IMG/VR virus record: IMGVR_UViG_3300042549_006714
Location: 1-20,331 of that record
Length of the DNA stretch: 20,331 nt
Reading direction: 5' to 3' (one strand)
Origin: a virus
Shown here: in pieces, positions 13,952 through 20,331 of the stretch
Layout: every line of letters begins with the position of its first letter
Numbering within the stretch: the stretch's first letter is position 1
Position numbers and translations under genes: made by a program
The notes under the pieces: generated by a model
Seen by the model: the letters and a program-made list of their open reading frames with translations, nothing else
Database searches by the model: none
What the model was told of the DNA's origin: nothing

Positions 13952-14669
13952 GGTTATGATTCCTTAGGGTTAGTAGAGCAAGTGCTCTGCGTTGTGCTGT
14001 GGTGCGTGTTGAGTGGCTCAAGTCCGGCTCACCAGTTTGGGCAGTTGTATCGGCGGCTGGTTCAACACCAGTGCCAGTTAGTAGACACCGTGCCAGTTCA
14101 ACACGGATATCCGGATCAGCAAGCGCAGTGAGAATCTCCCGGCTGCGCACGCCAACTGTTGTCTGTTCGTAGGCAGGGAAGACAACTGGCCCTGCCTCGT
14201 ACAAGGCTACCTCACTGATCGTACGTTCTGCAACGCGATCGTTGCCTTTACGCCAACTGTCGTTGATGACGCGGAATCGAAATGACATGCCGGTGATTGC
14301 ACCGTCACGGATCGCATCGCGGATCGGTTCAACAAGCCAGTTGTCGGAAAGTCGTGCTTTCACTCGCAGTCCGTGACTGTCTTCTTTGATCGAGGTGAAC
14401 ACACCAAGTGGCAGCGACCCGACCAACGGGTGTGTACCGTGATCAAATTGTAGGATGGGTGTCCGTTCGGTGAGGGTCTTCTTGAATGCGCCTGGGGCGA
14501 TCCGCTCACGAAATGCACCTTCCCAGGAGTCAATTTCGGTCCATTCGTTGAATACGGCTGCGTAACCCTCGAGCGTCAAACCGTCGCTGGACGGTTCTGC
14601 TCGAAATTCAACGTGACGCACCAGGTTGTCCTTTGGTGCGTCTACGCGCTTATCGTCGATATCTGCCAT
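13938..14669 (-). CDS. Nested internal start: stand-alone prohead protease domain (243 aa)
   Basis: Within the protease gene an in-frame ATG at 14669 is preceded by AGAGGAAG seven bases upstream, one of the best ribosome sites in the window. Translation from here begins MADIDDKRVDAPKDN and gives 243 aa, close to the normal length of a single-domain HK97 prohead protease, with the His/Ser/Glu residues intact. The site falls exactly at the boundary between the N-terminal modules and the protease fold. I infer two products from one frame, the long form with the Cys-cluster and helical modules and a short catalytic form, by analogy with nested protease/scaffold genes in other phages. Confidence 0.65.
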   Translation of the reverse strand: MADIDDKRVDAPKDNLVRHVEFRAEPSSDGLTLEGYAAVFNEWTEIDSWEGAFRERIAPGAFKKTLTERTPILQFDHGTHPLVGSLPLGVFTSIKEDSHGLRVKARLSDNWLVEPIRDAIRDGAITGMSFRFRVINDSWRKGNDRVAERTISEVALYEAGPVVFPAYEQTTVGVRSREILTALADPDIRVELARCLLTGTGVEPAADTTAQTGEPDLSHSTRTTAQRRALALLTLRNHNHEDH

Positions 14670-15443
14670 TTTGCTACTTCCTCTGTTCAAGGATCTTTCT
14701 GCTTTGATCTGTTCAGCCTTGCGAGCGAACCATTCACGCGCCGGTCCAGGGTTGAGTGGGTTGATGCCCCACAGGTAGTGGGCAACTGCCCCGTTCCCTG
14801 GCCAGTCTTCGTGGTCCGCGTTGGTGTTTTGCGGTGCTTCCAAGTCTACTGCATGACGTTCTGCCCATGCATTGGCACGGATCACCTTATCTTCGGTGAT
14901 TCGACCTGCAGCCATGTCTCGAGCCTCACGGATGGTGCGTGGCACTAGACCATCTCCACCGTAACCTTCAGCGCGAAGTTCCAAACCTCGAGCGGCGGCA
15001 TCACCAATGTATTGTGGCAGGTCAAGATTGACCTGCCTCTCCTCGTCGTCGATATCGTCGTCGATCTCATCGTCGATGTCGATAATTTCTTCTTCGTCTG
15101 CTGCCCAACGGTTGCAGTAGTGATCGCCTCGAACCCAGTCAGCCCAAAGGTCACACCAAACTCGCACACCGTCAGGGTTCACCATATCATCGTTGTAGTG
15201 TTCGCAGTTGCCACAAGCCCTACCTTCAGGGACATCTTCTGACACTGCAGGACGGTAGTTGTCAGGCAGCGCACGTGCAGATCGCTCACCGCCAGGTTCG
15301 ATACCTTCAGCGATTGACACTGCGACCATCTGATCAACTGCATCTTGTTTAGACTGGTGGCAGCCGATCACATCGCCGTTCTGTTTCACTACGGCCCAAC
15401 CGCTACATTCTGATGATTTGTCTGTGATGAAATACGGCATCAT
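13938..15443 (-). CDS. Multidomain prohead maturation protease
   Basis: The 501-aa protein has four parts. (1) Residues 1-50 (ECSGWAVVKQNGDVIGCH), a small module common in actinophage proteases. (2) About 75-115, a four-Cys cluster (CGNCEHYN, VWCDLW, HYCNRW) resembling a high-potential iron-sulfur signature, then an acidic linker (EEIIDIDDEIDDDIDDEE). (3) About 130-255, a helical module with DGLVPRTIREARDMAAGRI and YLWGINPLNPG. (4) From 259, an HK97-type U35 protease: FDHGTHPLVGSLPLG (His335 or His338), GMSFRF (Ser387) and ERTISEVALYEAGPV (Glu411) likely form the catalytic set. It cleaves capsid scaffold regions. The start overlaps the portal stop; ATGs at 15443 and 15440 are both possible. 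Confidence 0.9.
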   Translation of the reverse strand: MMPYFITDKSSECSGWAVVKQNGDVIGCHQSKQDAVDQMVAVSIAEGIEPGGERSARALPDNYRPAVSEDVPEGRACGNCEHYNDDMVNPDGVRVWCDLWADWVRGDHYCNRWAADEEEIIDIDDEIDDDIDDEERQVNLDLPQYIGDAAARGLELRAEGYGGDGLVPRTIREARDMAAGRITEDKVIRANAWAERHAVDLEAPQNTNADHEDWPGNGAVAHYLWGINPLNPGPAREWFARKAEQIKAERSLNRGSSKMADIDDKRVDAPKDNLVRHVEFRAEPSSDGLTLEGYAAVFNEWTEIDSWEGAFRERIAPGAFKKTLTERTPILQFDHGTHPLVGSLPLGVFTSIKEDSHGLRVKARLSDNWLVEPIRDAIRDGAITGMSFRFRVINDSWRKGNDRVAERTISEVALYEAGPVVFPAYEQTTVGVRSREILTALADPDIRVELARCLLTGTGVEPAADTTAQTGEPDLSHSTRTTAQRRALALLTLRNHNHEDH

Positions 15444-16711
15444 GCACCTGGTGTCTGTAGTTGGACTGACAACTGCCCTGTGTGCACCAACCTGGTCATA
15501 TCGCCAGTGTTCACTGCATCTACAACTGACTGCGGATCGAAACCGCCATCCACCAAAACGCGAATAGTGTTGGCATCTTTCTGCTGAATTTCTGCGTTGT
15601 CAAGCACATCTTCTTGCAAGAATGACACATCGCGATCGTCGTACCACAACCGTGAACCACCATCCGGTGGTGGCACGAGATTCTGCAGACTTGCTGCAGC
15701 GGCACGCCACAAAGGTCTGATCGTCCCATCAGCGAACCGCCGCCTCGCTGCCGTGTAGTTGCCTGCGTTCAACGCAGACCCTGCCAAACCTTCAGAGATA
15801 CCTACGATCGAGGCCGGTACACCTGCTGCAGCAGCGATACGTGTTTCACCTGCACCTTGCACCGCTTTGAAAGCCAACTGTTCAAAATTCGCGCCAACTG
15901 TTTTCACGTCAGCCCCAGCACCAAGGTACAGGGTCTTGAACCCTTGTGCTGCACCACGATGTTGGTTGTTCATCTGTTCTTTGAACTTGTCGAACGCCTC
16001 ACGGCTGACACCAGGTTCAAACTTTACGACCAACTGCGGTGTCGCACTGTTGCGCAGAAACGCATGCTTATAGGTAGTGAGTTCTTGATCTGCAGTCACA
16101 TCAGGCAACACAGCGTGCAACCACGACACACCACGATATTGGTGTAATGGATCGGGCAGTGGCTTATAGTGGCACATCTCACTCGGTGTGAAAAACGCAG
16201 TTTCATTTTTGTGTTCGTCCATGTGCATATAGCCGACAAGCCGTTTCGCGTACGGCATGTTGGTCACATCGTCAATCACATCAGCAGTGGCGATCACAAC
16301 ATTCTGCGGATTGAGCCGCACAAGTTCATTGTTCCAACGCACCCAGTAGGAGTTGCCGTAAAGCGATACGTCAGTTTCCATCCGCGCGAGCAGATCACCA
16401 GTTGAAGCCGCCGGCCAAGGACGCTCAAGAATTGACAGTTCAGGTGTGCCGTACAATTCACCCGGTCTACCGGCAGACCAACGTTGGTAACTAAAACGCA
16501 CCTCACTGAACACCAAAAGACGCGCTGAGATACACGCCGCGACAATTGGATTACGTGCACCTTGCAGGGCGGTCAATTGCTCGAGATTGCCACTCGGCAC
16601 AATATACTGTTGGCCGTTGAAACCGAACGTTTCCCACAGTCGCAGGTAATCAGGCCAAGATAGTCCTGCGTCACGTGCCTCACTGCGTCGTTTTGTCAAA
16701 TTGCCAAGCAT
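15440..16711 (-). CDS. Portal protein (HK97 type)
   Basis: A 423-aa protein with the HK97-type portal pattern: NPIVAACISARLLVFSEVRFSY near residues 53-74, SILERPWPAASTGDLLARMETDVSLYGNSYW, then YRGVSWLHAVLPDVTADQELTTYKHAFLRNSATPQLVV, and FEQLAFKAVQGAGETRIAAAAGVP. Twelve copies form the vertex ring through which DNA is packaged and ejected and to which terminase docks. The length is at the short end of the family. The ATG at 16711 shares one base with the preceding stop (TGATG), and its own stop overlaps the protease start. Confidence 0.95.
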   Translation of the reverse strand: MLGNLTKRRSEARDAGLSWPDYLRLWETFGFNGQQYIVPSGNLEQLTALQGARNPIVAACISARLLVFSEVRFSYQRWSAGRPGELYGTPELSILERPWPAASTGDLLARMETDVSLYGNSYWVRWNNELVRLNPQNVVIATADVIDDVTNMPYAKRLVGYMHMDEHKNETAFFTPSEMCHYKPLPDPLHQYRGVSWLHAVLPDVTADQELTTYKHAFLRNSATPQLVVKFEPGVSREAFDKFKEQMNNQHRGAAQGFKTLYLGAGADVKTVGANFEQLAFKAVQGAGETRIAAAAGVPASIVGISEGLAGSALNAGNYTAARRRFADGTIRPLWRAAAASLQNLVPPPDGGSRLWYDDRDVSFLQEDVLDNAEIQQKDANTIRVLVDGGFDPQSVVDAVNTGDMTRLVHTGQLSVQLQTPGA

Positions 16712-17250
16712 CAGCCCACCTGATTTACAGTAAGAATCACTGACGGTACATTCGGTCGTGTCGGGGTTGTCAGATTTTCAAGTTTGAACAGCGACACCTC
16801 AGCATCAGCGGAGGACCATCTGATCTGGTAATAGTCACCAGCGGCTGCATCTACCAGCCAGTTCCAAGCAGCCACGATCTTCCCATTGTTACCCAACACC
16901 TGCAAAGTTGTGTTCGACCACGCGATATTGTTGTTGTTCTTCGCCAACCAAATATCGAGCGAATCGTCGCCGCTGTCAGTTTTCGTGAACTGCGCTGAAA
17001 ACTGAATATTGTATTTGCCTGCTGATGCGATAGTGATTTGGCTGTTGCTGACGATCGACACCCCGTTGGCGAAATCGGTGTTGTTGAATGTCATATTGTT
17101 GACCTGGTTAGCACCAGCATTAGCCTGATTCGCACTTGAGAAGAAACTGCCACAATAACCGGTGATCCCACCACCCACCGGACCTTGAGGCCCAGGAGAA
17201 GTGACAGTTACTCCTGTGTTCGTTTCAGTGACGGTTACAGTTGTGCTCAT
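16711..17250 (-). CDS. C1q/TNF-like jelly-roll virion protein with a collagen-like start
   Basis: A 179-aa protein. Residues 1-18 are Thr/Val-rich (STTVTVTETNTGVTVTS). A very short collagen-like stretch follows (PGPQGPVGGG), then a domain with the strand pattern of C1q/TNF-type trimers: GVSIVSNSQITIASAGKYNIQFSAQF, DDSLDIWLAKNNNNIAWSNT, DYYQIRWSSADAEVSLF, and a final VPSVILTVNQVG. Such domains form trimeric heads on phage fibres or capsid decorations. It sits between terminase and portal, away from the tail genes, so a capsid decoration is as likely as a fibre. The ATG at 17250 overlaps the upstream stop as ATGA. Confidence 0.7.
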   Translation of the reverse strand: MSTTVTVTETNTGVTVTSPGPQGPVGGGITGYCGSFFSSANQANAGANQVNNMTFNNTDFANGVSIVSNSQITIASAGKYNIQFSAQFTKTDSGDDSLDIWLAKNNNNIAWSNTTLQVLGNNGKIVAAWNWLVDAAAGDYYQIRWSSADAEVSLFKLENLTTPTRPNVPSVILTVNQVG

Positions 17251-17597
17251 CGTGTCACCTCAGGGCGCACCAAGAAAGTACCCATAACCAGTCGTGTCAC
17301 CGTTACGCCTTGCACCAACTCTAGATCATAAACATATTGGCCATCATCGACGTTGACCATATCGGCAGCGGCTACATTCAAAGTGATCGTCCCTGCAGCA
17401 CCACCCAAAGTCACCCTGCCGTTCTCAGTTGTCAACGATAATGCGACAGTATCAGCAGCAGGGACAGTACGTACCGCCATCCGCGCTGTATAGCCAGTCA
17501 AATTGACCAAAGCACCACTTGAATCTTTATAGGTCAACACCAGGCTGAAAGTTGCCCCTTGATCAGCGATCATATTGTAAGTACCTGCGGTTGCCAT
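17247..17597 (-). CDS. Small beta-rich probable virion protein (116 aa)
   Basis: A 116-aa product from ATG 17597, which shares one base with the stop of the small membrane gene. It contains GATFSLVLTYKDSSGALVNLTGYTARMAVRT, then a strand-rich core (RVTLGGAAGTITLNVAAADM) and YVYDLELVQGVTVTRLVMGTFLVRPEVTR. The Q-GATF-lv-ltyk...G-p-v-LTGYTArm-vR pattern is one I associate with an Ig-like or baseplate BppU-N-like domain found in many phage virion proteins. It is followed directly by the C1q-like gene, so the two probably form one structure, for instance a stalk-binding and a head component. A TTG three bases upstream (17600) could also start it. Confidence 0.6.
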   Translation of the reverse strand: MATAGTYNMIADQGATFSLVLTYKDSSGALVNLTGYTARMAVRTVPAADTVALSLTTENGRVTLGGAAGTITLNVAAADMVNVDDGQYVYDLELVQGVTVTRLVMGTFLVRPEVTR

Positions 17598-17746
17598 CAA
17601 CTATCACCACGTTCAACAGCAACACCAAACATAATCAAACCTGCGGCCAAAACCAAACCGCCAGTAGTCAAATTGATAGATGCTGCACTGATGGCAGCCA
17701 CCAACACACCAGCCGCTTGCAGTGTTGTCGCAACCTTCTGCCGCAC
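17597..17746 (-). CDS. 49-residue two-helix membrane peptide
   Basis: The 150-base space between the polytopic membrane gene and the beta-rich gene is an open frame: GTG at 17746 to TGA at 17597, 49 residues. GAGG lies four bases before the GTG, and its stop overlaps the next ATG as TGATG. After a basic start (MRQKVATTLQ) there are two hydrophobic stretches, AAGVLVAAISAASI and GLVLAAGLIMFGVAV, separated by a polar turn (NLTTG), then a charged end (ERGDS). It looks like a hairpin membrane protein. Possible roles include holin-like, superinfection-exclusion or partner of the neighbouring membrane protein. None is shown by the sequence. Confidence 0.7.
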   Translation of the reverse strand: MRQKVATTLQAAGVLVAAISAASINLTTGGLVLAAGLIMFGVAVERGDS

Positions 17747-17752
17747 GAAACC

Positions 17753-18571
17753 TCAGATCAAAACAGGTCGCCGCCACCAAACCACGTGGACTGCGACAGC
17801 CAACCACAACCAATTCACCGGTATCTGTTCCACCGCCGCCAATGACACCGGCACACCAGCAGCAGTATGTAGTAACCGTACAGTGTCAGTTGCCACCAGC
17901 AACTGCATATACGCCACCATCACACACAATAGCACAGGTAGCGAGATATCAACCAGCGACAGTAAACCAACACCCCAAGGTGCGACCATCACCCAACCAT
18001 CACGCCACTGTATACGATGAGCCTCTAAAGCACTGCGCACAGGATGATCGTGAACGTACCGCAAATCATCTCGAGCAGTGACCTCATCAACCTGTGGTTT
18101 CACCACCAAACCACGTACAGCAGGAACTAGTAAACCGGCTAAGAAGATAGGATGCCAAGCCCACAACGCCGCCCACACCGGCATTGACTCCTTACCCAAC
18201 GCCGCCGCCACCAACAACACACCAGCAGCCACTGGTAAATCAGCCTGCCAGCACACCACCGCACCTAAACCTAAAACCATTGACGGTAGATCAACCCCAA
18301 CAGGACGGACAACAGCAGGGCCGAAAACACCAGGCAAAGCCAACAGAACTGCAGCCGCTGCCAACGACCTTTCCCAATCTGCGCCCTGTTGCCAACTGTA
18401 CAGCCACATCAAACCGAACAGGGCAGGCCAAGAACACACCCATACGATATGCCACTTGCGGATGTCGTCTTCACAGATGAACGGCCATAACCACCGCAGG
18501 TGGAATGGACGTGCCACAGGTAAACCGCGACCAGCCAACAGATATCTTGCAGCGTCAGGTCCGATCCTCAT
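17753..18571 (-). CDS. Polytopic membrane protein, GT-C glycosyltransferase-like
   Basis: Read from ATG 18571, which overlaps the terminase stop as ATGA, this is a 272-aa very hydrophobic protein with about seven or eight likely membrane segments (roughly 41-60, 69-88, 96-108, 112-125, 130-150, 193-207, 209-226, 253-268). Residues 1-30 read DAARYLLAGRGLPVARPFHLR, like the first periplasmic loop of bacterial GT-C enzymes. VGVDLPSMVLGLGAVVCW, then AALGKESMPVWAALW (G126-S129), and ATDTVRLLH (D229, R232) match further family positions. Typical GT-Cs are longer and have a membrane helix before the loop, so this looks shortened. A polyprenyl-sugar transferase is inferred, low to moderate certainty; an unrelated membrane protein remains possible. 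A GTG at 18586 is an alternative start. Confidence 0.6.
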   Translation of the reverse strand: MRIGPDAARYLLAGRGLPVARPFHLRWLWPFICEDDIRKWHIVWVCSWPALFGLMWLYSWQQGADWERSLAAAAVLLALPGVFGPAVVRPVGVDLPSMVLGLGAVVCWQADLPVAAGVLLVAAALGKESMPVWAALWAWHPIFLAGLLVPAVRGLVVKPQVDEVTARDDLRYVHDHPVRSALEAHRIQWRDGWVMVAPWGVGLLSLVDISLPVLLCVMVAYMQLLVATDTVRLLHTAAGVPVSLAAVEQIPVNWLWLAVAVHVVWWRRPVLI

Positions 18572-19986
18572 GTCCACGCCGCCCACAACTCAACCGGCTG
18601 TTCCTTCTGATTATCGAACGCCATCGTCAACGCCACCAACGGTGTCACATCACATTCACCATCTCGACGTGCCCACAGCCAACTGTCACCAGTTGTACGG
18701 CGACGAGCACCAGCAGCCGCCTCATCAAGAGCAGGATGGCGACGGATACGCACCTTCGCATCACTCAACCGGTCAAACAGAGAACCACACGCGTACGTCA
18801 TCTCACGTGTCGAATACCTAATCACCCTAACCCCACACGAAGAGATCTCCTCGATCAACGACCCTGCAGGGCCGTAAGCGTCCACCGCAACCGGCGCATC
18901 CCACTTCTTACACAATTCCACGATCCGACCAACCACCCAACCAACACCAGCCTGATGGTCAACCAACTCACCGTTACCTTGATCATCGGCCACTGCGATA
19001 GCCGCGCTCGAGCGGTCAGGGCTGACATCCAACCCGAAACGTAGAACACCACGAGGTTCTACATCATCACGCACCACCTGCTGCCACACCGACAGCGAGA
19101 TCACACGTTCATCAGAGATCGTCTTCTGATTCAACATTGACCTGCGGAAATCACCCTCCGACATCGTTTGCCTAGCATGACGCACCACCTCCTCGCTGAT
19201 CGTATGCCCTAACGCTGGCATACACGACCACCAAGTGGCCGGATCATCGATATCTGCCCCAGTATCAGCAGACCATTCAAAATAAGCGATACCACTGCCA
19301 ATGTCGTCTGCGATCGCGGCACGACCGGTATCTATCTTGCGGTTTAGATACGTTGAACTTTCTGTGCCCATAGTTGACACGACAAGCAACTGGGCATCTG
19401 ATCGGGTTGCCATCGCTGGCAGCAAAGCCTGCTCTCGCCTATCATCTGTATCAGCGAACGCTTCATCCAACACCGCCAGATCCACCGTCCTGCCGTGACC
19501 GGCAGATTCCGTGCTAGCCAACACATCGATACGACTGCCATTGCGGAAAATAACCGCCTCATTGCCTGCACCCCTAATCACCTTCTCAACAGCGGCACGC
19601 AACGGTGAGGCCATCAACAACGGTGCTTGATCATCGATCAACTTCCGGCGAGCGTCCCAACCAGTTTGCGCGGTATAAGCAACCTTCTGCGATCCACCCC
19701 ACAGTAACGTGCGGTGCAACTCCCAAGCCAAAACCAACGTCGTCTTCCCCGACTGGCGAGGAACAGTGACCACCACCTCACGGTACGCCGGTTTGCCGGT
19801 CTCCTCATCGATCTCTGTGGCGATATTGGCGATCATCTGCTGCCACGGCATCAATGGTTGACCTAAGTTTTTGGCAACCGCAGCGATCTCAGCACCACGG
19901 TTTCGACGTTCAGGCCGTGGTCTTGGAGTCCATCTCGGCAGACAGGCTAGCGAGGAGGCTACTGAACTCGTCTTGCGTTTGGACAT
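18568..19986 (-). CDS. terL: Terminase large subunit (ATPase-nuclease)
   Basis: A 472-aa packaging motor. The ATPase half has an adenine-motif-like LMPWQQMI near 45, Walker A PRQSGKTT (76-83, K81), Walker B LAVLDEA (D174, catalytic E175) and coupling motif LLVVSTMGT (200-208). The RNase H-like nuclease half has GLDVSPDRS (D320), AVDAYGP (D369) and a third acidic site, probably D446 in CDVTPLVALTMA. It cuts concatemers and pumps DNA into the prohead through the portal. The ATG at 19986 lies within the small-subunit gene (77-base overlap) with GAGAG upstream; an internal start at LMPW is conceivable but would remove the basic N-terminus (MSKRKTSS). Confidence 0.96.
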   Translation of the reverse strand: MSKRKTSSVASSLACLPRWTPRPRPERRNRGAEIAAVAKNLGQPLMPWQQMIANIATEIDEETGKPAYREVVVTVPRQSGKTTLVLAWELHRTLLWGGSQKVAYTAQTGWDARRKLIDDQAPLLMASPLRAAVEKVIRGAGNEAVIFRNGSRIDVLASTESAGHGRTVDLAVLDEAFADTDDRREQALLPAMATRSDAQLLVVSTMGTESSTYLNRKIDTGRAAIADDIGSGIAYFEWSADTGADIDDPATWWSCMPALGHTISEEVVRHARQTMSEGDFRRSMLNQKTISDERVISLSVWQQVVRDDVEPRGVLRFGLDVSPDRSSAAIAVADDQGNGELVDHQAGVGWVVGRIVELCKKWDAPVAVDAYGPAGSLIEEISSCGVRVIRYSTREMTYACGSLFDRLSDAKVRIRRHPALDEAAAGARRRTTGDSWLWARRDGECDVTPLVALTMAFDNQKEQPVELWAAWT

Positions 19987-20206
19987 TGGCGGCTCTCAGC
20001 GCAGTTACAGCGGCACGATACTCGCGCCACAGACTGGCATTGTTCGGTTCGATATCTACGGCATCAGCAAGTGACTGGCAGATAGCGATATGGGCGTTAT
20101 CTACAGATTCTAGCCTACCGGCGATACGTAAGGCAGCGATGGTTTCCTCGATCGCTTGGCGGTTTCGACCATGCACGATTTTGGCAGTTCGTTTTCCCGT
20201 GGCCAC
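19910..20206 (-). CDS. terS: Putative terminase small subunit
   Basis: A 98-aa, mostly helical protein starting at GTG 20206 with AAGGTG about five bases upstream. It reads MATGKRTAKIVHGRNRQAIEETIAALRIAGRLESVDNAHIAICQSLADAVD, then NASLWREYRAAVTALRA, and ends QDEFSSLLASLSAEMDSKTTA. Composition and position immediately before, and overlapping, the large subunit match actinophage P27-like small terminases, which recognise the packaging site and form an oligomeric ring. No classical HTH is obvious by eye, so the call leans on context. It is the first gene of the late operon in this window. Confidence 0.72.
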   Translation of the reverse strand: MATGKRTAKIVHGRNRQAIEETIAALRIAGRLESVDNAHIAICQSLADAVDIEPNNASLWREYRAAVTALRAANVQTQDEFSSLLASLSAEMDSKTTA

Positions 20207-20234
20207 GTACGCACCTTTCTGAGGCTTGGCTTAT

Positions 20235-20243
20235 TTTATACCA
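20235..20243 (-). promoter_or_regulatory. Candidate extended -10 promoter for the late operon
   Basis: In mRNA sense the sequence TGG TATAAA (20243-20235) fits an extended -10 element; no good -35 box lies 17 bases upstream. It is about 30 bases before the first terminase start, in an AT-rich part of the intergenic region. This would launch the minus-strand cluster. No gene is seen between 20207 and the right edge. Confidence 0.45.
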
Positions 20244-20264
20244 TATGCAAGTTTTGCGTGCGAC

Positions 20265-20298
20265 GGAAAGCCACGGAGATATCAAGGAAAGCCAAGGA
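20265..20298. repeat. 21-bp-period direct repeat upstream of the terminase promoter
   Basis: GGAAAGCCAnGGA occurs at 20265-20277 (central base c) and 20286-20298 (central base a), 21 bases apart and so on the same face of the helix. A weaker GGAAAA follows at 20296. It lies 25-60 bases upstream of the candidate -10, where an activator would bind. Small-terminase packaging sites can also lie near terS, so a cos/pac element is the main alternative. Confidence 0.45.
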
Positions 20299-20331
20299 AA
20301 ATCGCTTATTCCTACCAGTATGGAAAAAGAA

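Noticed and set aside
17613-17813. Cys-rich 66-residue minus-strand frame
   Set aside because: It overlaps the end of the membrane gene and competes with the 49-residue frame, which has an SD, an overlapping stop/start junction and a coherent membrane pattern.
18078-18821. Long plus-strand frame of 247 codons opposite the terminase and membrane genes
   Set aside because: Its Thr/Pro/His-rich low-complexity translation is the mirror of the minus-strand genes, which carry clear motifs (DEA box, RuvC aspartates, membrane segments).

Overview
The window is about 20 kb of the virion-and-lysis half of a tailed double-stranded DNA phage (or prophage) with a long non-contractile (siphovirus-type) tail. 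Nearly every base is coding, all recognisable genes lie on the minus strand, and they read from the right edge to the left edge in canonical late-gene order. Most junctions are ATGA/TGATG overlaps or gaps of about 10 bases with Shine-Dalgarno (SD) motifs, so this looks like one long late operon. I see no integrase, repressor, replication gene, tRNA or CRISPR array.

Host is inferred, not shown. The pairing of a coiled-coil metallophosphoesterase with a small HTH protein ending SRHRRGECSC, and the small gene with a DPFVKAKPELF motif after the capsid gene, are typical of phages of Actinomycetota. The 2OG-Fe(II) oxygenase, the KNYAGIGYTYD protein and the glycine-rich tail tip protein are typical of aquatic phages. 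An aquatic actinobacterial host is the simplest reading. Base composition is moderate, not high-GC.

Layout, right to left: (1) 20331-20207, control region with an extended -10 box and a 21-bp-period direct repeat. (2) 20206-18568, small and large terminase. (3) 18571-16711, an insertion between terminase and portal: a polytopic membrane protein resembling GT-C glycosyltransferases, a 49-residue membrane peptide found by eye, and two beta-rich likely virion proteins, one C1q/TNF-like with a short collagen-like start. (4) 16711-12557, portal, a four-part prohead protease with an internal translation start, and HK97-fold major capsid protein. (5) 12542-11108, a strong hairpin, a small capsid-adjacent gene and a GT-A glycosyltransferase. 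(6) 11098-8712, head-tail connector, probable tail terminator, major tail protein, frameshifted tail assembly chaperones and an HK97 gp10-like protein in an unusual position. (7) 8709-3432, tape measure, tail hub/minor tail protein and distal tail/adhesin proteins. (8) 3457-2410, a 2OG-Fe(II) oxygenase and a second, apparently iron-site-deficient double-stranded beta-helix protein. (9) 2413-1397, lysis cassette: M15 peptidase endolysin and two small membrane proteins. (10) 1374-1, HTH-like protein, metallophosphoesterase and the start of another gene.

The most notable feature is the density of possible modification enzymes inside the structural module (GT-A protein, GT-C-like membrane protein, 2OG oxygenase). 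Together they could decorate virion or host-surface components, but no substrate can be read from sequence. The clearest mechanistic signals are the -1 frameshift site with a well-placed stimulatory hairpin, and the in-frame internal SD/ATG that would yield a stand-alone prohead protease.
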